This document shows positions 1-8,436 of a stretch of 64,000 bases of DNA, piece by piece. Within the stretch, counting starts at the first letter, position 1. Every line of letters begins with the position of its first letter. Origin of the DNA: Terrabacter tumescens (GTDB taxonomy: Bacteria; Actinomycetota; Actinomycetes; Actinomycetales; Dermatophilaceae); assembly GCF_014646815.1 (NCBI RefSeq), contig NZ_BMNZ01000004.1, positions 150,437-214,436 on the forward strand. Reading direction: 5' to 3'. The position numbers were made by a program, and so were the translations under genes. The notes below the pieces were generated by a model. The model searched no databases. It had not been told where the DNA came from and worked only from the letters and a program-made list of their open reading frames with translations.

Positions 1-192
1 GTCGTCTCGAGCCACGTCATGGACGAGGCCACCCGCTGCGACCGGCTCGTGCTCCTGCGCGAGGGACGCGTCCTCGCCGACCTCACCCCGGCCGAGCTGC
101 TCCAGCGCACCGGCGCGGTGGACGCCGACGCCGCCTTCCTCGCCCTCATCGACGCCGAGACCGCCAGGTCCGGGGGAAGGAGCACCTCGTGA
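1..192 (+). CDS. ABC transporter ATP-binding protein, C-terminal fragment
   Basis: Only the last 63 residues are in the window; the gene starts upstream. The fragment opens with VVSSHVMDEATRCDRLVLLREG, matching the H-loop (switch His) and the end of the nucleotide-binding domain of drug/ABC-2 exporters, where SSHVMDEA follows the Walker B and D-loops. It then has the usual short C-terminal tail (EGRVLADLTPAELL). The stop overlaps the start of the next gene by four bases (GTGA), so the two are translationally coupled and form one exporter: this ATPase drives the membrane subunit encoded next. The substrate cannot be told. Walker A and the signature motif lie outside the window. Confidence 0.9.
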   Translation, partial: VVSSHVMDEATRCDRLVLLREGRVLADLTPAELLQRTGAVDADAAFLALIDAETARSGGRSTS

Positions 193-923
193 ACGGCGCA
201 CTGACCGTCGCCACCTCGGGCCGCGTGCTGCGCCAGGTCCGCACCGACCGCCGCACCATCGCCCTGATCATCGTCGTGCCCTGCGTGCTGCTCGGGCTGC
301 TCGCCTGGATCTACGACGGCACGCCCGTCTTCGACGCCATCGGGCCGGCCCTGCTCGGCGTCTTCCCGATGGTCGTCATGTTCATCGTGACCTCCGTCTC
401 GACCTTGCGCGAACGCCAGTCCGGCACCCTCGAGCGTCTCCTGACAACGCCGATGGGCAAGGGCGACTTCATGATGGGGTATGCCGCGGCGTTCGGTGCG
501 CTCTCCACCGTGCAGGCCCTGATCGCAACGGGATTCGCAGTCTGGGTCTGTGGTCTCGACGTCGCCGGACCGCTGTGGCTGCTCGTCGTCGTCGCCGTCT
601 TCGACGCCGTGCTCGGCACGGCTCTCGGGCTGCTCGCGAGCGGCTTCGCGCGCACCGAGTTCCAGGCGGTGCAGTTCATGCCGGCGTTCCTGCTGCCGCA
701 GTTCCTGCTGTGCGGGCTGCTCGTCCCTCGCGACCAGATGCCCACCGTGCTCGAGTGGGTGAGCAACGTGCTGCCCCTGTCCTACGCCGTCGACGCGATG
801 AAGGAGATCGCCGGCAATCCCGACCCCGTCACCGCGGTCCTGGGCGACCTCGGGATCGTCGCGGCCTTCATCGCCGGTGCCCTCGCCCTCGCCTCGCTCA
901 CGTTGAGCCGCCGCTCCGCCTGA
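189..923 (+). CDS. ABC-2 type transporter permease
   Basis: 244-residue integral membrane protein, partner of the ATPase fragment upstream. About six hydrophobic segments are visible: IIVVPCVLLGLLAWIY near residue 30, then segments near 55-70, 98-120, 125-150, 165-180 and 215-237. The ABC-2 family pattern is present, with TLRERQSGTLERLLTTPM after the second segment and LLPQFLLCGLLVPRDQMPTVL before the last. The GTG start overlaps the ATPase stop by 4 nt, and GGGGAAGGAG just upstream serves as the ribosome binding site. Family members export drugs, lipids or polysaccharides; nothing here fixes the substrate. Length is normal for the family. Confidence 0.92.
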   Translation: MNGALTVATSGRVLRQVRTDRRTIALIIVVPCVLLGLLAWIYDGTPVFDAIGPALLGVFPMVVMFIVTSVSTLRERQSGTLERLLTTPMGKGDFMMGYAAAFGALSTVQALIATGFAVWVCGLDVAGPLWLLVVVAVFDAVLGTALGLLASGFARTEFQAVQFMPAFLLPQFLLCGLLVPRDQMPTVLEWVSNVLPLSYAVDAMKEIAGNPDPVTAVLGDLGIVAAFIAGALALASLTLSRRSA

Positions 924-988
924 CGGCATACGGCCCCTCGGCCCCGCTCCACCCGACCGAACGCCGCGTTCGGGGAGGGAGCCGTGAC

Positions 989-994
989 TAGGGT
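989..994 (+). promoter_or_regulatory. -10 element of a leaderless ppx promoter
   Basis: TAGGGT lies 7 nt before the ATG at 1002, the spacing expected when transcription starts at the initiator codon itself. A GGAGGGA at 974-980 is too far from this ATG to be its ribosome site. The same arrangement recurs at many genes in this window. Confidence 0.6.
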
Positions 995-1001
995 TGGGGG
1001 C

Positions 1002-1931
1002 ATGCGCCTGGGCGTCATCGACATCGGGTCCAACACGGTCCACCTCCTCGTCGTCGACGCACACCCCGGCGCGCAGCCGTTGCCTGCCTTCTCGCACAAG
1101 ACCGAGCTGCGCCTGTCCGAGAGCCTCGAGGTGGACGGCCGGGTCAGCGACGAGACGGCCGACCGGCTCGTCGCCTTCATCCGCGAGTGCCTCGAGGTGG
1201 CCGAGGACCACGGCGTCGGCGACCTCTTCGCCTTCGCGACGTCGGCGCTGCGCGAGTCGCCCAACGGGGACGCCGTCATCGAGCGGGTGCGCGCCGAGAC
1301 GGGCGTCGAGCTCGAGGCGCTGAGCGGCCCTGACGAGGCCAGGATGACCTTCCTCGCGGTGCGCCGCTGGTTCGGCTGGTCGAGCGGACGGCTGCTCGTC
1401 GTCGACATCGGCGGCGGCTCGCTCGAGCTCGCGACCGGCCTCGACGAGGAGCCCGACGTCGCCCTCAGCCTCCCGCTCGGCGCGGGGCGGCTGACCCGCG
1501 AGCACCTGCATGACGACCCGCCGACCGAGGCCGCCGCGCGCGAGCTGCGCTCGCTGGTGCGCTCGACCCTGGCCAGGCACGTGCGACCGCTGCTGACCTC
1601 CGGGCCGCCCGACCGCGCCGTCGGCACCTCCAAGACGATGCGCTCGCTCGCCCGGATCGCCGGAGCGGCGCCCCGCGCCGACGGGCCGTTCGTGCCGCGC
1701 ACCCTGACCCGCGACGACCTCCGCGAGATCGTCGCGCGCGTCGGACCCCTCGACAGCGCTGCCCGCTCCGAGCTGCCCGGCGTCTCCGAGGGCCGGGCCC
1801 GCCAGCTGTATGCCGGCGCGCTCGTGGCCGAGGCCGCCCTCGACCTGCTGCAGGTCGAGCAGCTCGACATCTGCCCCTGGGCGCTGCGCGAGGGCCTCAT
1901 TCTCCGGCGCCTCGACCACCTCACCTCATGA
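1002..1931 (+). CDS. ppx: Ppx/GppA family phosphatase (exopolyphosphatase / pppGpp phosphatase)
   Basis: 309 residues of the actin-like ASKHA fold. The N-terminus [19 protein letters not shown] is the phosphate-1 motif, and [16 protein letters not shown] near residue 140 is the second phosphate-binding motif. Family members hydrolyse inorganic polyphosphate or pppGpp. This is the short actinobacterial form without the C-terminal HD domain, like the mycobacterial protein encoded before the TIM-barrel gene upstream of proC. The ATG fits the family start and the -10 hexamer at 989-994; an in-frame GTG at 984 is a less likely alternative. It probably takes part in polyphosphate and stringent-response control, but which substrate it uses cannot be read from sequence. 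Confidence 0.92.
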   Translation: MRLGVIDIGSNTVHLLVVDAHPGAQPLPAFSHKTELRLSESLEVDGRVSDETADRLVAFIRECLEVAEDHGVGDLFAFATSALRESPNGDAVIERVRAETGVELEALSGPDEARMTFLAVRRWFGWSSGRLLVVDIGGGSLELATGLDEEPDVALSLPLGAGRLTREHLHDDPPTEAAARELRSLVRSTLARHVRPLLTSGPPDRAVGTSKTMRSLARIAGAAPRADGPFVPRTLTRDDLREIVARVGPLDSAARSELPGVSEGRARQLYAGALVAEAALDLLQVEQLDICPWALREGLILRRLDHLTS

Positions 1932-2001
1932 CCCGAGAGACATCGGACCACGGCGTGGCCCGGCCCGCGGCAGGCGCCTGGCGGTGGCGCACAATGGCCG
2001 C

Positions 2002-2799
2002 ATGACCATCCGGGTCGGGCTCTCGACCGCCTCGCTCTACCCCGACAACGCCGCGACCGCCTTCGCGACCGCGGCGCGGCTCGGCTACGACGCCATCGAG
2101 GTCATGGTCTGGACCGACCCCGTCACGCAGGAGGCCGGAGCGCTGCGCGCCCTGTCCGAGCTGCACGAGCTGCCGATCGTCTCGGTGCACGCGCCGACGC
2201 TGCTGCTGACGCAGCGCGTCTGGGGCACCGACCCCTGGGGCAAGGTCGACCGCTCCATCGACCTCGCCCTCGAGGTCGGCGCGCGCACCGTCGTGCTGCA
2301 CCCGCCCTTCCGCTGGCAGCGGGAGTATGCCGCGGGCTTCGTCGACGGGGTCGCGCTGCGTGAGCACGAGTCGGGCATCAGGCTGGCCGTCGAGAACATG
2401 TACCCCTGGCGCACGGCGCGCCGCGACGTCATGGCCTACCTGCCGCACTGGGACCCGGTGGGCCAGGCGTACGACAACGTGACGCTCGACCTGTCGCACA
2501 CGGCGACGGCCGGCTCGGACGCCCTCGAGATGGCCCAGGGGCTCGGTGACCGGCTCGCACACCTGCACCTCGCGGACGGGCTCGGCTCGTTCCTCGACGA
2601 GCACCTCGTCCCGGGCCGCGGCGGGCAGCCGTGCGCGGCCGTGCTCGAGCACCTGGCGGACTCGGGCTGGGACGGCGAGGTCGTCGTCGAGGTCTCGACC
2701 CGCAAGGTCGGGCGTGAGCAGCGTGAGGTCGACCTCGCCGAGGCGCTGGCCTTCGCCCGGCTCGCCCTCGTGCCGACCCGCGGGGCCAGCCGCATCTGA
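2002..2799 (+). CDS. Sugar phosphate isomerase/epimerase family protein (TIM barrel)
   Basis: 265 residues of the xylose isomerase-like / AP endonuclease 2 TIM-barrel family. Strand-end metal ligands are recognisable: E at VIEVMVW near residue 34, HAPTLL near 63, HPPF near 100, VENMY near 130, LDLSHT near 160, HLHLAD near 185 and VVVEVS near 235. Such proteins isomerise sugars or cleave abasic DNA; this one is an uncharacterised core gene found between ppx and proC in many actinobacteria. The ATG is preceded by CACAAT (1990-1995) with 6 nt between, suggesting a leaderless transcript separate from ppx. A long hairpin follows the stop. Confidence 0.85.
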   Translation: MTIRVGLSTASLYPDNAATAFATAARLGYDAIEVMVWTDPVTQEAGALRALSELHELPIVSVHAPTLLLTQRVWGTDPWGKVDRSIDLALEVGARTVVLHPPFRWQREYAAGFVDGVALREHESGIRLAVENMYPWRTARRDVMAYLPHWDPVGQAYDNVTLDLSHTATAGSDALEMAQGLGDRLAHLHLADGLGSFLDEHLVPGRGGQPCAAVLEHLADSGWDGEVVVEVSTRKVGREQREVDLAEALAFARLALVPTRGASRI

Positions 2800-2825
2800 T
2801 CCGCCCCGAGTCGCCCGGCTCTCCT

Positions 2826-2897
2826 CGCAACACACCGAGAACCAGCCAACGGCGCCGGCTGCAACCGCAGGACCCGGCAGCTGCTCGGTGTGTTGCG
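2826..2897. terminator. Bidirectional terminator between convergent genes
   Basis: A perfect 14-bp inverted repeat (CGCAACACACCGAG at 2826-2839 and its complement at 2884-2897) encloses a 44-nt loop. It sits between two converging genes and ends just before the SDR stop codon. It has no strong T-tract, as usual in GC-rich actinobacteria. Confidence 0.75.
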
Positions 2898-2898
2898 G

Positions 2899-3630
2899 TC
2901 AGGTGGTGGCGGGGCGCCAGCCGCGGGGACGCACCGAGACCATGTCGACGCTCGCGTCCGGGCCCGCGTCGATGGCCAGACGGGCGGCGCGGACGACCGA
3001 GGCCACGTCGAGGTAGGCGCCCGCGTCGTAGTCGGCGCCCTCGAACGCGACGAGCTCGTGCTGCATGTCGGTGTCGACCCGACCCGGGTGCAGCGAGGTG
3101 ACGCGGACGCCGTGCTCGCGCTCCTCCTGGCGCAGCGAGTCGCTGAACGCTCGGAGCGCGAACTTCGACGCGCAGTAGGCGCCTGAGGCCGGCGTCGCCG
3201 TCAGGCCCGATCCGGAGTTGACGGTGATGACGAGGCCGTGGGCGGCGCGCAGCGCCGGCAGCAGGGCCCGGGTGACGGCCGCGACGGCGACGACGTTGAC
3301 CGTCATCGAGTCGGCCCAGTCCTGCACGGGCGAGTCGGCCACGGTCCCGGTGCGGAGGATCCCGGCCGAGTGGACGAGCACATCGGCCCGGGGGAGACGG
3401 GGCACGAGCGCGTCGAGGGCGGTCTCGAGCGACCCGCCGGGTGAGCAGTCCGCGAGGTCGGCCACCAGCCCCTCGGCGGAGGGGAGCGACGCGACGACCT
3501 CGGCCACGGTGTCCGCGCTGCGCCCGCCGATGACGAGGTGATGGGTGTCTGCGAGGTCGCGGGCGACGGCCAGCCCGATCCCACGGGTTCCACCGGTCAC
3601 CACGGCCACGGGGCGCGTCTGCTCACTCAT
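2899..3630 (-). CDS. SDR family oxidoreductase
   Basis: 243-residue classical short-chain dehydrogenase. The NAD(P)-binding TGGTRGIG motif is at residues 12-19, HSAGI corresponds to the NAG motif near 87, a catalytic Ser lies in VNSGSG near 138, and YCASK gives the YxxxK pair near 152. The basic residue in the glycine motif hints at NADP(H). Substrate unknown. It is transcribed alone, converging on the TIM-barrel gene. Downstream it ends on the shared terminator; upstream lies a stretch of palindromic repeats. Confidence 0.92.
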   Translation of the reverse strand: MSEQTRPVAVVTGGTRGIGLAVARDLADTHHLVIGGRSADTVAEVVASLPSAEGLVADLADCSPGGSLETALDALVPRLPRADVLVHSAGILRTGTVADSPVQDWADSMTVNVVAVAAVTRALLPALRAAHGLVITVNSGSGLTATPASGAYCASKFALRAFSDSLRQEEREHGVRVTSLHPGRVDTDMQHELVAFEGADYDAGAYLDVASVVRAARLAIDAGPDASVDMVSVRPRGWRPATT

Positions 3631-3661
3631 GACGCCACCCTACGAGCCCCCGCCCGACGGA

Positions 3662-3830
3662 CCCTCGAGTGGCCTCCCCGCCCCACGCGTCACACGCTCG
3701 AGCCGCCGCCAAGACCCTCGAGTGGCCTCCCCGCCCCACGCGTCACAGGCTCGAGCCACCGAGGCGTGTGACGACGGGGCCACTCGACGGGGTGGTGGGG
3801 GTCGGCGGTGTGACGACGGGGCCGCTCGAC
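3662..3830. repeat. Intergenic GTCGAGTGGCC-type palindromic repeats
   Basis: Two near-identical direct copies start at 3662 and 3715 (period 53) with CCCTCGAGTGGCCTCC, followed by CGCCCCACGCGTCACA and a GCTCGAGCC end. Facing them is the complementary arm GGGGCCACTCGAC near 3776-3788, and a second GTGTGACGACGGGGCC half is at about 3809-3824. The arms match the arrays near 15.5 kb and 62.9 kb. The stretch lies between the SDR start and the CoA-transferase end and has no coding sense. Confidence 0.8.
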
Positions 3831-3869
3831 GAGGGGGAGGCGGACGGCATACGCGATCGGTGGTGCTTC

Positions 3870-5096
3870 TCAGGCGAGGCCGAGGGCCTGCGCCTCCTCC
3901 CAGAGGTCGTCACGGACGCGCGGGTGCGCGCACTGCTCGATGATGTCGCGGCACTGGTCCTTCTCGCTGCGTCCCCAGAGCGGCGCCACACCGTGCTCGG
4001 TGACGATGGCGCTCTGCTGGAAGCTCGTCACCGGCTCGTCGAGCAGCGGCACGATCGTCGACACGTCGGCCTTGGGGTGCCACGAGCGCAGCGCGATGAA
4101 CGACTGGCCGCCGGGGGAGTGCAGCGCGCCGACGATGAAGTCGGTCTGGCCGCCGAAGCCGGAGTGGATGCGGGCGTTGATGCGCGAGGCGTTCGCCTGC
4201 CCGAAGAGGTCGACCTCGAGGGCCGTGTTGACCGACGTCATCTGTCGCTGCGAGGCGATGAGACCGGGGTCGTTCGTCTTCTCGGTGCGCATCATCCGCA
4301 CGCGCGGGTTGCCGTCGAGCCACTGGTAGAGCTCGGCCGATCCGAAGCAGAACGAGGTGACCAACGGCTGGTCGGGGTCGAGCGCCCCGGCCGCGTCGAG
4401 CGCGAGCACGCCGTCGGAGAACATCTCGGTCCACATCCGGATGCCGCGCCGCGACGTCAGTCCGGCGAGGGTGGCGTCGGGCACCGCGCCGATGCCGAGC
4501 TGCATCGTCGCGCCGTCCTTGACCATGGCCGCGACGCGCTCGCCGATGAGGCGGCTCTCGGGGTCGGGCGGGACGGCGGCGTGCGAGGCCATGGGCGAGT
4601 CGACCTCGACCATGAGGTCGATGTGGTCGAGCGGCACCTCGGCGTCGCCGAACGTGTAGGGCATCTGCGGGTTGACGACCGCGACGACGAGCCCGCCGCG
4701 GGCGCGGCACGCCTCGAGCGCCGCAGGCAGCACGTTGACCTCGAGGCCCATGCTCACCTGGCCGTGGCGCGGCGGCGCGCAGTGCAGCAGCACGGCGTCG
4801 GGCGGCAGGGCACGGCCGAAGAGCAGTGGGACGAGGGAGAGTCGTGAGGGCACGTAGCGCATGCGCGGGTGACGACGCATCCCCGGACCGACGAAGCACG
4901 TCTCGACCGTCACGCCCTCACGCGTCGGCAGCCCTGCGGGCGCGTTGAGCGCGTGGAGCACGTAGGTCGGCTGCGCGGCGTCGAGCGCCCGGACCGCCTC
5001 CCACGGGACCGCCATGTTGCCGCTGACGACGACACGGGGGTTCTCGGGCAGGGTCCGCAGCCGCTGGGTGAGCTCGTCGATCGTCGCCGTCCGCAC
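3870..5096 (-). CDS. Acetyl-CoA hydrolase/transferase family protein
   Basis: About 408 residues of the CoA-transferase family I (acetyl-CoA hydrolase, 4-hydroxybutyrate or succinyl-CoA:acetate CoA-transferase type). The region MWTEMFSDGVLAL holds the glutamate that forms the acyl-CoA thioester, with GIGAVPDATL before it and SGFGGQTDFIVGA after it for CoA binding. It moves CoA between short acids in the cytoplasm; the acid pair is not predictable. I prefer the GTG at 5096 because AAGGA lies 7 nt upstream on the minus strand and family members start near RTATIDEL. An in-frame ATG at 5141 would add 15 residues. Repeats follow the stop. Confidence 0.88.
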   Translation of the reverse strand: MRTATIDELTQRLRTLPENPRVVVSGNMAVPWEAVRALDAAQPTYVLHALNAPAGLPTREGVTVETCFVGPGMRRHPRMRYVPSRLSLVPLLFGRALPPDAVLLHCAPPRHGQVSMGLEVNVLPAALEACRARGGLVVAVVNPQMPYTFGDAEVPLDHIDLMVEVDSPMASHAAVPPDPESRLIGERVAAMVKDGATMQLGIGAVPDATLAGLTSRRGIRMWTEMFSDGVLALDAAGALDPDQPLVTSFCFGSAELYQWLDGNPRVRMMRTEKTNDPGLIASQRQMTSVNTALEVDLFGQANASRINARIHSGFGGQTDFIVGALHSPGGQSFIALRSWHPKADVSTIVPLLDEPVTSFQQSAIVTEHGVAPLWGRSEKDQCRDIIEQCAHPRVRDDLWEEAQALGLA

Positions 5097-5181
5097 GCTC
5101 TCATCCTTGCGCAGCAGGTGCCCCAAAGAGAGCGTATGCACGTCGACGTGACGAACGTCGCCGCCCGCGGGGGCGCTGGGG

Positions 5182-6147
5182 TCAGCTCGCCTTCTTGGTC
5201 GCCGCCTTCTTCGTCGTCGACTTCTTGGCCGTGGTCTTCTTCGCGGTCGCCTTCTTCGCGGCGGTCTTCGTCGTCGCCTTCTTGGCCGTGGTCTTGGGCG
5301 CGGGCTTGGACGCCGTCTTCTTCGCCGCGCCCTCGTCCGACGATCCGGAGTCGCTGGGCGAGCCGCCCGTCCTGGCGGCCTTGGCCTTGTCGACGCTGCG
5401 CTGCAGGGCCGCGAGCAGGTCGACGACCTCGGTCTCCTCGCCCTTGGCCTCGGGCGTCTCGGTGAGCTCGCCGCCCTCGATCTTCGTCGCGACGAGCTGG
5501 GTCACGGCCTCGGCGTAGTCGTCCTCGAACTCGTCCGGCTCGTAGTCGCCCGACAGCGAGTCGACGAGCGAGGAGGCCATCGCGAGCTCCTTGGCCGTCG
5601 CGTGCGTCTCCTCCGAGAGCGACTCGAACTCCGGCGTGCGCACCTCGTCGGCCCAGAGCAGCGTCTGGAGCACGATGACGCCGTCCCGCACCCGGAGCAC
5701 GGCGAGGGTCATCCGCGTGCGCACCGACACGGTGACGAGCGCCATCCGGTCGGCCTTCTCGAGCGCGTCGCGGAGCAACACATAGGGCTTGAGCCCGGTC
5801 TTGTCGGGCTCGAGGTAGTAGCTCTTGTCGAAGAGCAACGGGTCGATCTGTTCGGACGGCACGAACTTCTCGATCGAGATCTCCTTGGTCGACCGCGTCG
5901 GGAGACTCTTGAGATCCTCGTCGGTCAGCACGACCATCTGGCCGTCGGGCGCCTCATATCCCTTGGCGATGTCGGAGTAGGGCACCTCCTCGCCGTCGAT
6001 CGAGCAGACGCGTTGGTACTTGATGCGGCCGCCGTCCTTCTCGTGAACCTGCCGGAACTGCACGTCGTGGTTCTCCGTCGCCGAGAAGAGTCGAACCGGC
6101 ACATTGACGAGGCCGAACGACACGGCGCCTTTCCAGATGGCTCGCAT
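5182..6147 (-). CDS. ku: Non-homologous end joining protein Ku
   Basis: 321 residues. MRAIWKGAVSFGLVNVPVRL is the standard bacterial Ku N-terminus, followed by the DNA-encircling beta-barrel core to about residue 255 (YSDIAKGYE, YYLEPDK and LILWADEVR-like segments). Ku binds double-strand break ends as a homodimer and recruits the LigD activities, here encoded divergently. The last 55 residues are a Lys/Ala/Thr-rich histone H1-like tail (AKKTTAKK, TTKKAATKK units), known from some actinobacterial Ku proteins to bind DNA nonspecifically. The start is 18 bp from the ligase start on the other strand. The lysine tail resembles that of the acyltransferase near 43.5 kb. Confidence 0.96.
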   Translation of the reverse strand: MRAIWKGAVSFGLVNVPVRLFSATENHDVQFRQVHEKDGGRIKYQRVCSIDGEEVPYSDIAKGYEAPDGQMVVLTDEDLKSLPTRSTKEISIEKFVPSEQIDPLLFDKSYYLEPDKTGLKPYVLLRDALEKADRMALVTVSVRTRMTLAVLRVRDGVIVLQTLLWADEVRTPEFESLSEETHATAKELAMASSLVDSLSGDYEPDEFEDDYAEAVTQLVATKIEGGELTETPEAKGEETEVVDLLAALQRSVDKAKAARTGGSPSDSGSSDEGAAKKTASKPAPKTTAKKATTKTAAKKATAKKTTAKKSTTKKAATKKAS

Positions 6148-6165
6148 GGGAACAAGAATGCACCC
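6148..6165. promoter_or_regulatory. 18-bp divergent ku/ligase start region with back-to-back -10 elements
   Basis: Only 18 bp separate the two start codons. On the plus strand AAGAAT (6154-6159) lies 6 nt before the ligase ATG. On the minus strand CATTCT (6160-6155) lies 7 nt before the ku ATG. The same AT-rich core thus supplies both leaderless -10 boxes, and each -35 region must lie inside the other gene. Confidence 0.6.
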
Positions 6166-7113
6166 ATGCGCCCCATGCTCGCGACGGCTACGACGACCAT
6201 TCCGGTCGGCGACCGCTGGCAGCACGAGGTGAAGTGGGACGGTATGCGTGTCCTGGCCGACGTGACGGACGGCGGGATGCGCCTCTTCACCCGCACCGAA
6301 CGCGACGTCACGGTCGCCTTCCCGGAGCTGCGCGGGCTGGCCGACGAGTACGCGGACATGCTCCTCGACGGCGAGATCGTCTCGATGCGCGACGGCGTGC
6401 CGTCCTTCGCGGCGATGGCCGAGCGCTTCCACGTCACCGACGCGCGCCGGGCGGCGATGCTCGCCGAGGCCGCGCCCGTCACCCTCATGACCTTCGACCT
6501 GCTGCGCCTCTACGGCGTCGAGCTGCTGCCCCGCGCCTGGAGCGACCGGCGCGCGACCCTCGAGCGGCTCGAGCTCGCCGGGCCCCGCTGGCAGACACCG
6601 CCGACGTTCTCCGACGGCGTGACGCTGCACGCCGCGACCAAGGAGCAGGGCCTCGAGGGGATCGTGTCCAAGCGCGTCGACTCGGTCTACGTCCCCGGGC
6701 TGCGCTCGCCCCACTGGCTCAAGTCACCGCACCGCGGCACCGTCTCGGTCGTCATCGGCGGCTGGCGCCCCGAATCCACCGGCACCGTGTCGCGTCGTCT
6801 CGGAGCCGTGCTCGTGGGCGTGCCGGGGCCGGGCGGCCTGCGTTACCTCGGGCGGGTGGGGTCCGGCCTCGCCGGCAAGACCGGACAGGCCCTCCTGCAG
6901 GACCTCGAGTCGCTGACGTCCGCCGAATCCCCTTTTGCCACAGACGTGCCCGCCGAGGACTCGGCCGGTGCCACCTGGGTCCACCCGGTCCTCGTGGCCG
7001 ACGTGCAGTCGCTGGGACTGAGCGGGCAGGGGAGACTGCGCCAGCCGGCATACAAGGGCCTGCGCGGTGACCTCACCCCCGGCGACGTCGACGACCACGC
7101 GGACGGTGAGTGA
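6166..7113 (+). CDS. ATP-dependent DNA ligase (LigD ligase-domain type)
   Basis: 315 residues. The adenylation motif is EVKWDGMR with the nucleotidyl-accepting Lys23. LLDGEIV is motif III, MTFDLLRL is motif IIIa, GLEGIVSKR is motif IV and HWLKSPHR is motif V. The C-terminal OB-fold (IGGWRPESTGTVSRRLGAVLVG onward) completes the enzyme. It seals nicks in Ku-dependent end joining. In mycobacteria this domain is part of a single three-domain LigD; here it is a free-standing protein, overlapped at its end by the polymerase gene. The start is the ATG 18 bp from ku, with a leaderless-type -10 box. Confidence 0.93.
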   Translation: MRPMLATATTTIPVGDRWQHEVKWDGMRVLADVTDGGMRLFTRTERDVTVAFPELRGLADEYADMLLDGEIVSMRDGVPSFAAMAERFHVTDARRAAMLAEAAPVTLMTFDLLRLYGVELLPRAWSDRRATLERLELAGPRWQTPPTFSDGVTLHAATKEQGLEGIVSKRVDSVYVPGLRSPHWLKSPHRGTVSVVIGGWRPESTGTVSRRLGAVLVGVPGPGGLRYLGRVGSGLAGKTGQALLQDLESLTSAESPFATDVPAEDSAGATWVHPVLVADVQSLGLSGQGRLRQPAYKGLRGDLTPGDVDDHADGE

Positions 7114-7997
7114 TGGCATACCAGCCCACGAAGGTCACCGTCGAGGTCGACGGCCGACGGATGAAGCTGTCCAGCCTCGAGAAGGTGATGTACCCGCGGA
7201 CCGGCACGACCAAGGCGCAGGTGCTCGACTACTACGCCCGCATCGCGCCGGTCATCCTGCCGCACCTACGCGACCGTGCCGTGACGCGGATCCGCTTCCC
7301 GCACGGGGTCGGTGACATGCAGTTCTTCGAGAAGAACATCCCCGCAGGCACGCCCGCATGGATCCGCCGCGCCGGCCGCGACCCGGTCTTCCCGCTCATC
7401 GACGACCTCGCGGGGCTGACGTACTTCGCCAACCTCAACTCCCTCGAGCTGCACGTGCACCAGTGGCGCTACGCGGGGGAGGGGCGCGACGCGGAGCCTC
7501 TCAACCCCGACCGGCTCGTCATCGATCTCGACCCCGGTCCAGGGACGGGACTGCACGAGTGCGCGCGCGTCGCGCTCATCGTGCGCGAGCGGCTCAGTGG
7601 CATCGGCCTCGACCCGACCCCGGTGACCAGTGGCAGCAAGGGACTCCAGCTGTATGCCGTCCTGCCCGGCGCGCACACGAGCGACGAGATCCGCGACACC
7701 GTCCAGCAGCTCGCGCAGGAGCAGACCAAGGCCCACCCCGACCTGGTCGTGTGGAAGATGGCGAAGGAGCTGCGTCCCGGCAAGATCTTCCTCGACTGGA
7801 GCCAGAACGTCGCCGCCAAGACGACGGTGTGCCCCTACTCGCTGCGCGGGCGCGAGCGGCCGACCGTCGCGGCGCCCCGGTCGTGGGAGGAGATCGAGGC
7901 GGGGGCCGACGGAGATGTGCTCGAGCAGCTGACGGCCGACGAGGTGCTCGAGCGGGTGGCGCGCGACGGCGACCTCGCCGCGGCGATCGCTGTTTGA
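7113..7997 (+). CDS. ligD: Non-homologous end-joining DNA polymerase (LigD polymerase domain)
   Basis: 294 residues of the archaeo-eukaryotic primase fold found in LigD. Catalytic acidic residues are in VIDLDPGPG near residue 133, SGSKGLQLYAVL near 175 carries the conserved His-equivalent/Lys region, and KIFLDWSQN near 225 holds the third Asp. It adds ribo- or deoxynucleotides at Ku-held ends before ligation. The ATG shares one base with the ligase stop (TGATG), so the two are coupled; a GTG one codon earlier is possible. No phosphoesterase domain is encoded nearby, so that LigD function is absent here or elsewhere. A strong hairpin follows. Confidence 0.93.
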   Translation: MAYQPTKVTVEVDGRRMKLSSLEKVMYPRTGTTKAQVLDYYARIAPVILPHLRDRAVTRIRFPHGVGDMQFFEKNIPAGTPAWIRRAGRDPVFPLIDDLAGLTYFANLNSLELHVHQWRYAGEGRDAEPLNPDRLVIDLDPGPGTGLHECARVALIVRERLSGIGLDPTPVTSGSKGLQLYAVLPGAHTSDEIRDTVQQLAQEQTKAHPDLVVWKMAKELRPGKIFLDWSQNVAAKTTVCPYSLRGRERPTVAAPRSWEEIEAGADGDVLEQLTADEVLERVARDGDLAAAIAV

Positions 7998-8023
7998 CCC
8001 GGAGTCGACGGGGTAGGGGACGC

Positions 8024-8060
8024 GGGAGGGCCCGGCACCTGTGATGTGCCGGGCCCTCCC
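8024..8060. terminator. Bidirectional terminator between polymerase gene and lsr2
   Basis: A perfect 15-bp stem (GGGAGGGCCCGGCAC at 8024-8038, complement at 8046-8060) with a 7-nt loop lies between convergent genes, 27 nt after the polymerase stop and 46 nt before the lsr2 stop. Confidence 0.9.
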
Positions 8061-8106
8061 TGTCGTGCTGAGCGCCTCGTGCTGCGCGCTCGTGCTGACC
8101 GCTCGG

Positions 8107-8436
8107 TCAGTGCGCCCTGTCGTAGGCCGCCTGGACGTCGGCCGAGATGCGGCCGCGGTCGGAGACCTCGTGGCCGTTGGCACGGGCCCACTCGCGGACG
8201 GCGCCCAGGTCGGTGCGCTTGGCCGCACCCGAGGCGCGACGGCGGGAGCCGGCCTTGGCCGTGCCTGCGCGACGGGCGTGACCGGTCCACGTCGCGAAGT
8301 CGTCACGGAGCTTGCGGGCATTCTTGTCGTTCAGGTCGATTTCGTAGGTGACGCCGTCCAGGGCGAAAGTCACCGTCTCGGCGGCATTACCGCCGTCGAT
8401 GTCATCGATCAACACCACTTCGACACGCTGAGCCAT
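8107..8436 (-). CDS. lsr2: Lsr2 family nucleoid-associated protein
   Basis: 109 residues. The N-terminal half (MAQRVEVVLIDDIDGGNAAE, then TVTFALDGVTYEIDL) is the dimerisation/oligomerisation domain. A basic linker (GSRRRASGAAKR) leads to the DNA-binding domain, DLGAVREWARANGHEVSDRGRI, whose RGRI contains the RGR AT-hook-like residues that enter the minor groove. Lsr2 is the actinobacterial H-NS analogue that silences AT-rich, often horizontally acquired DNA. The gene is monocistronic, ends on a shared terminator and is preceded by an unusually AT-rich stretch that may be its own binding site. Confidence 0.96.
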   Translation of the reverse strand: MAQRVEVVLIDDIDGGNAAETVTFALDGVTYEIDLNDKNARKLRDDFATWTGHARRAGTAKAGSRRRASGAAKRTDLGAVREWARANGHEVSDRGRISADVQAAYDRAH

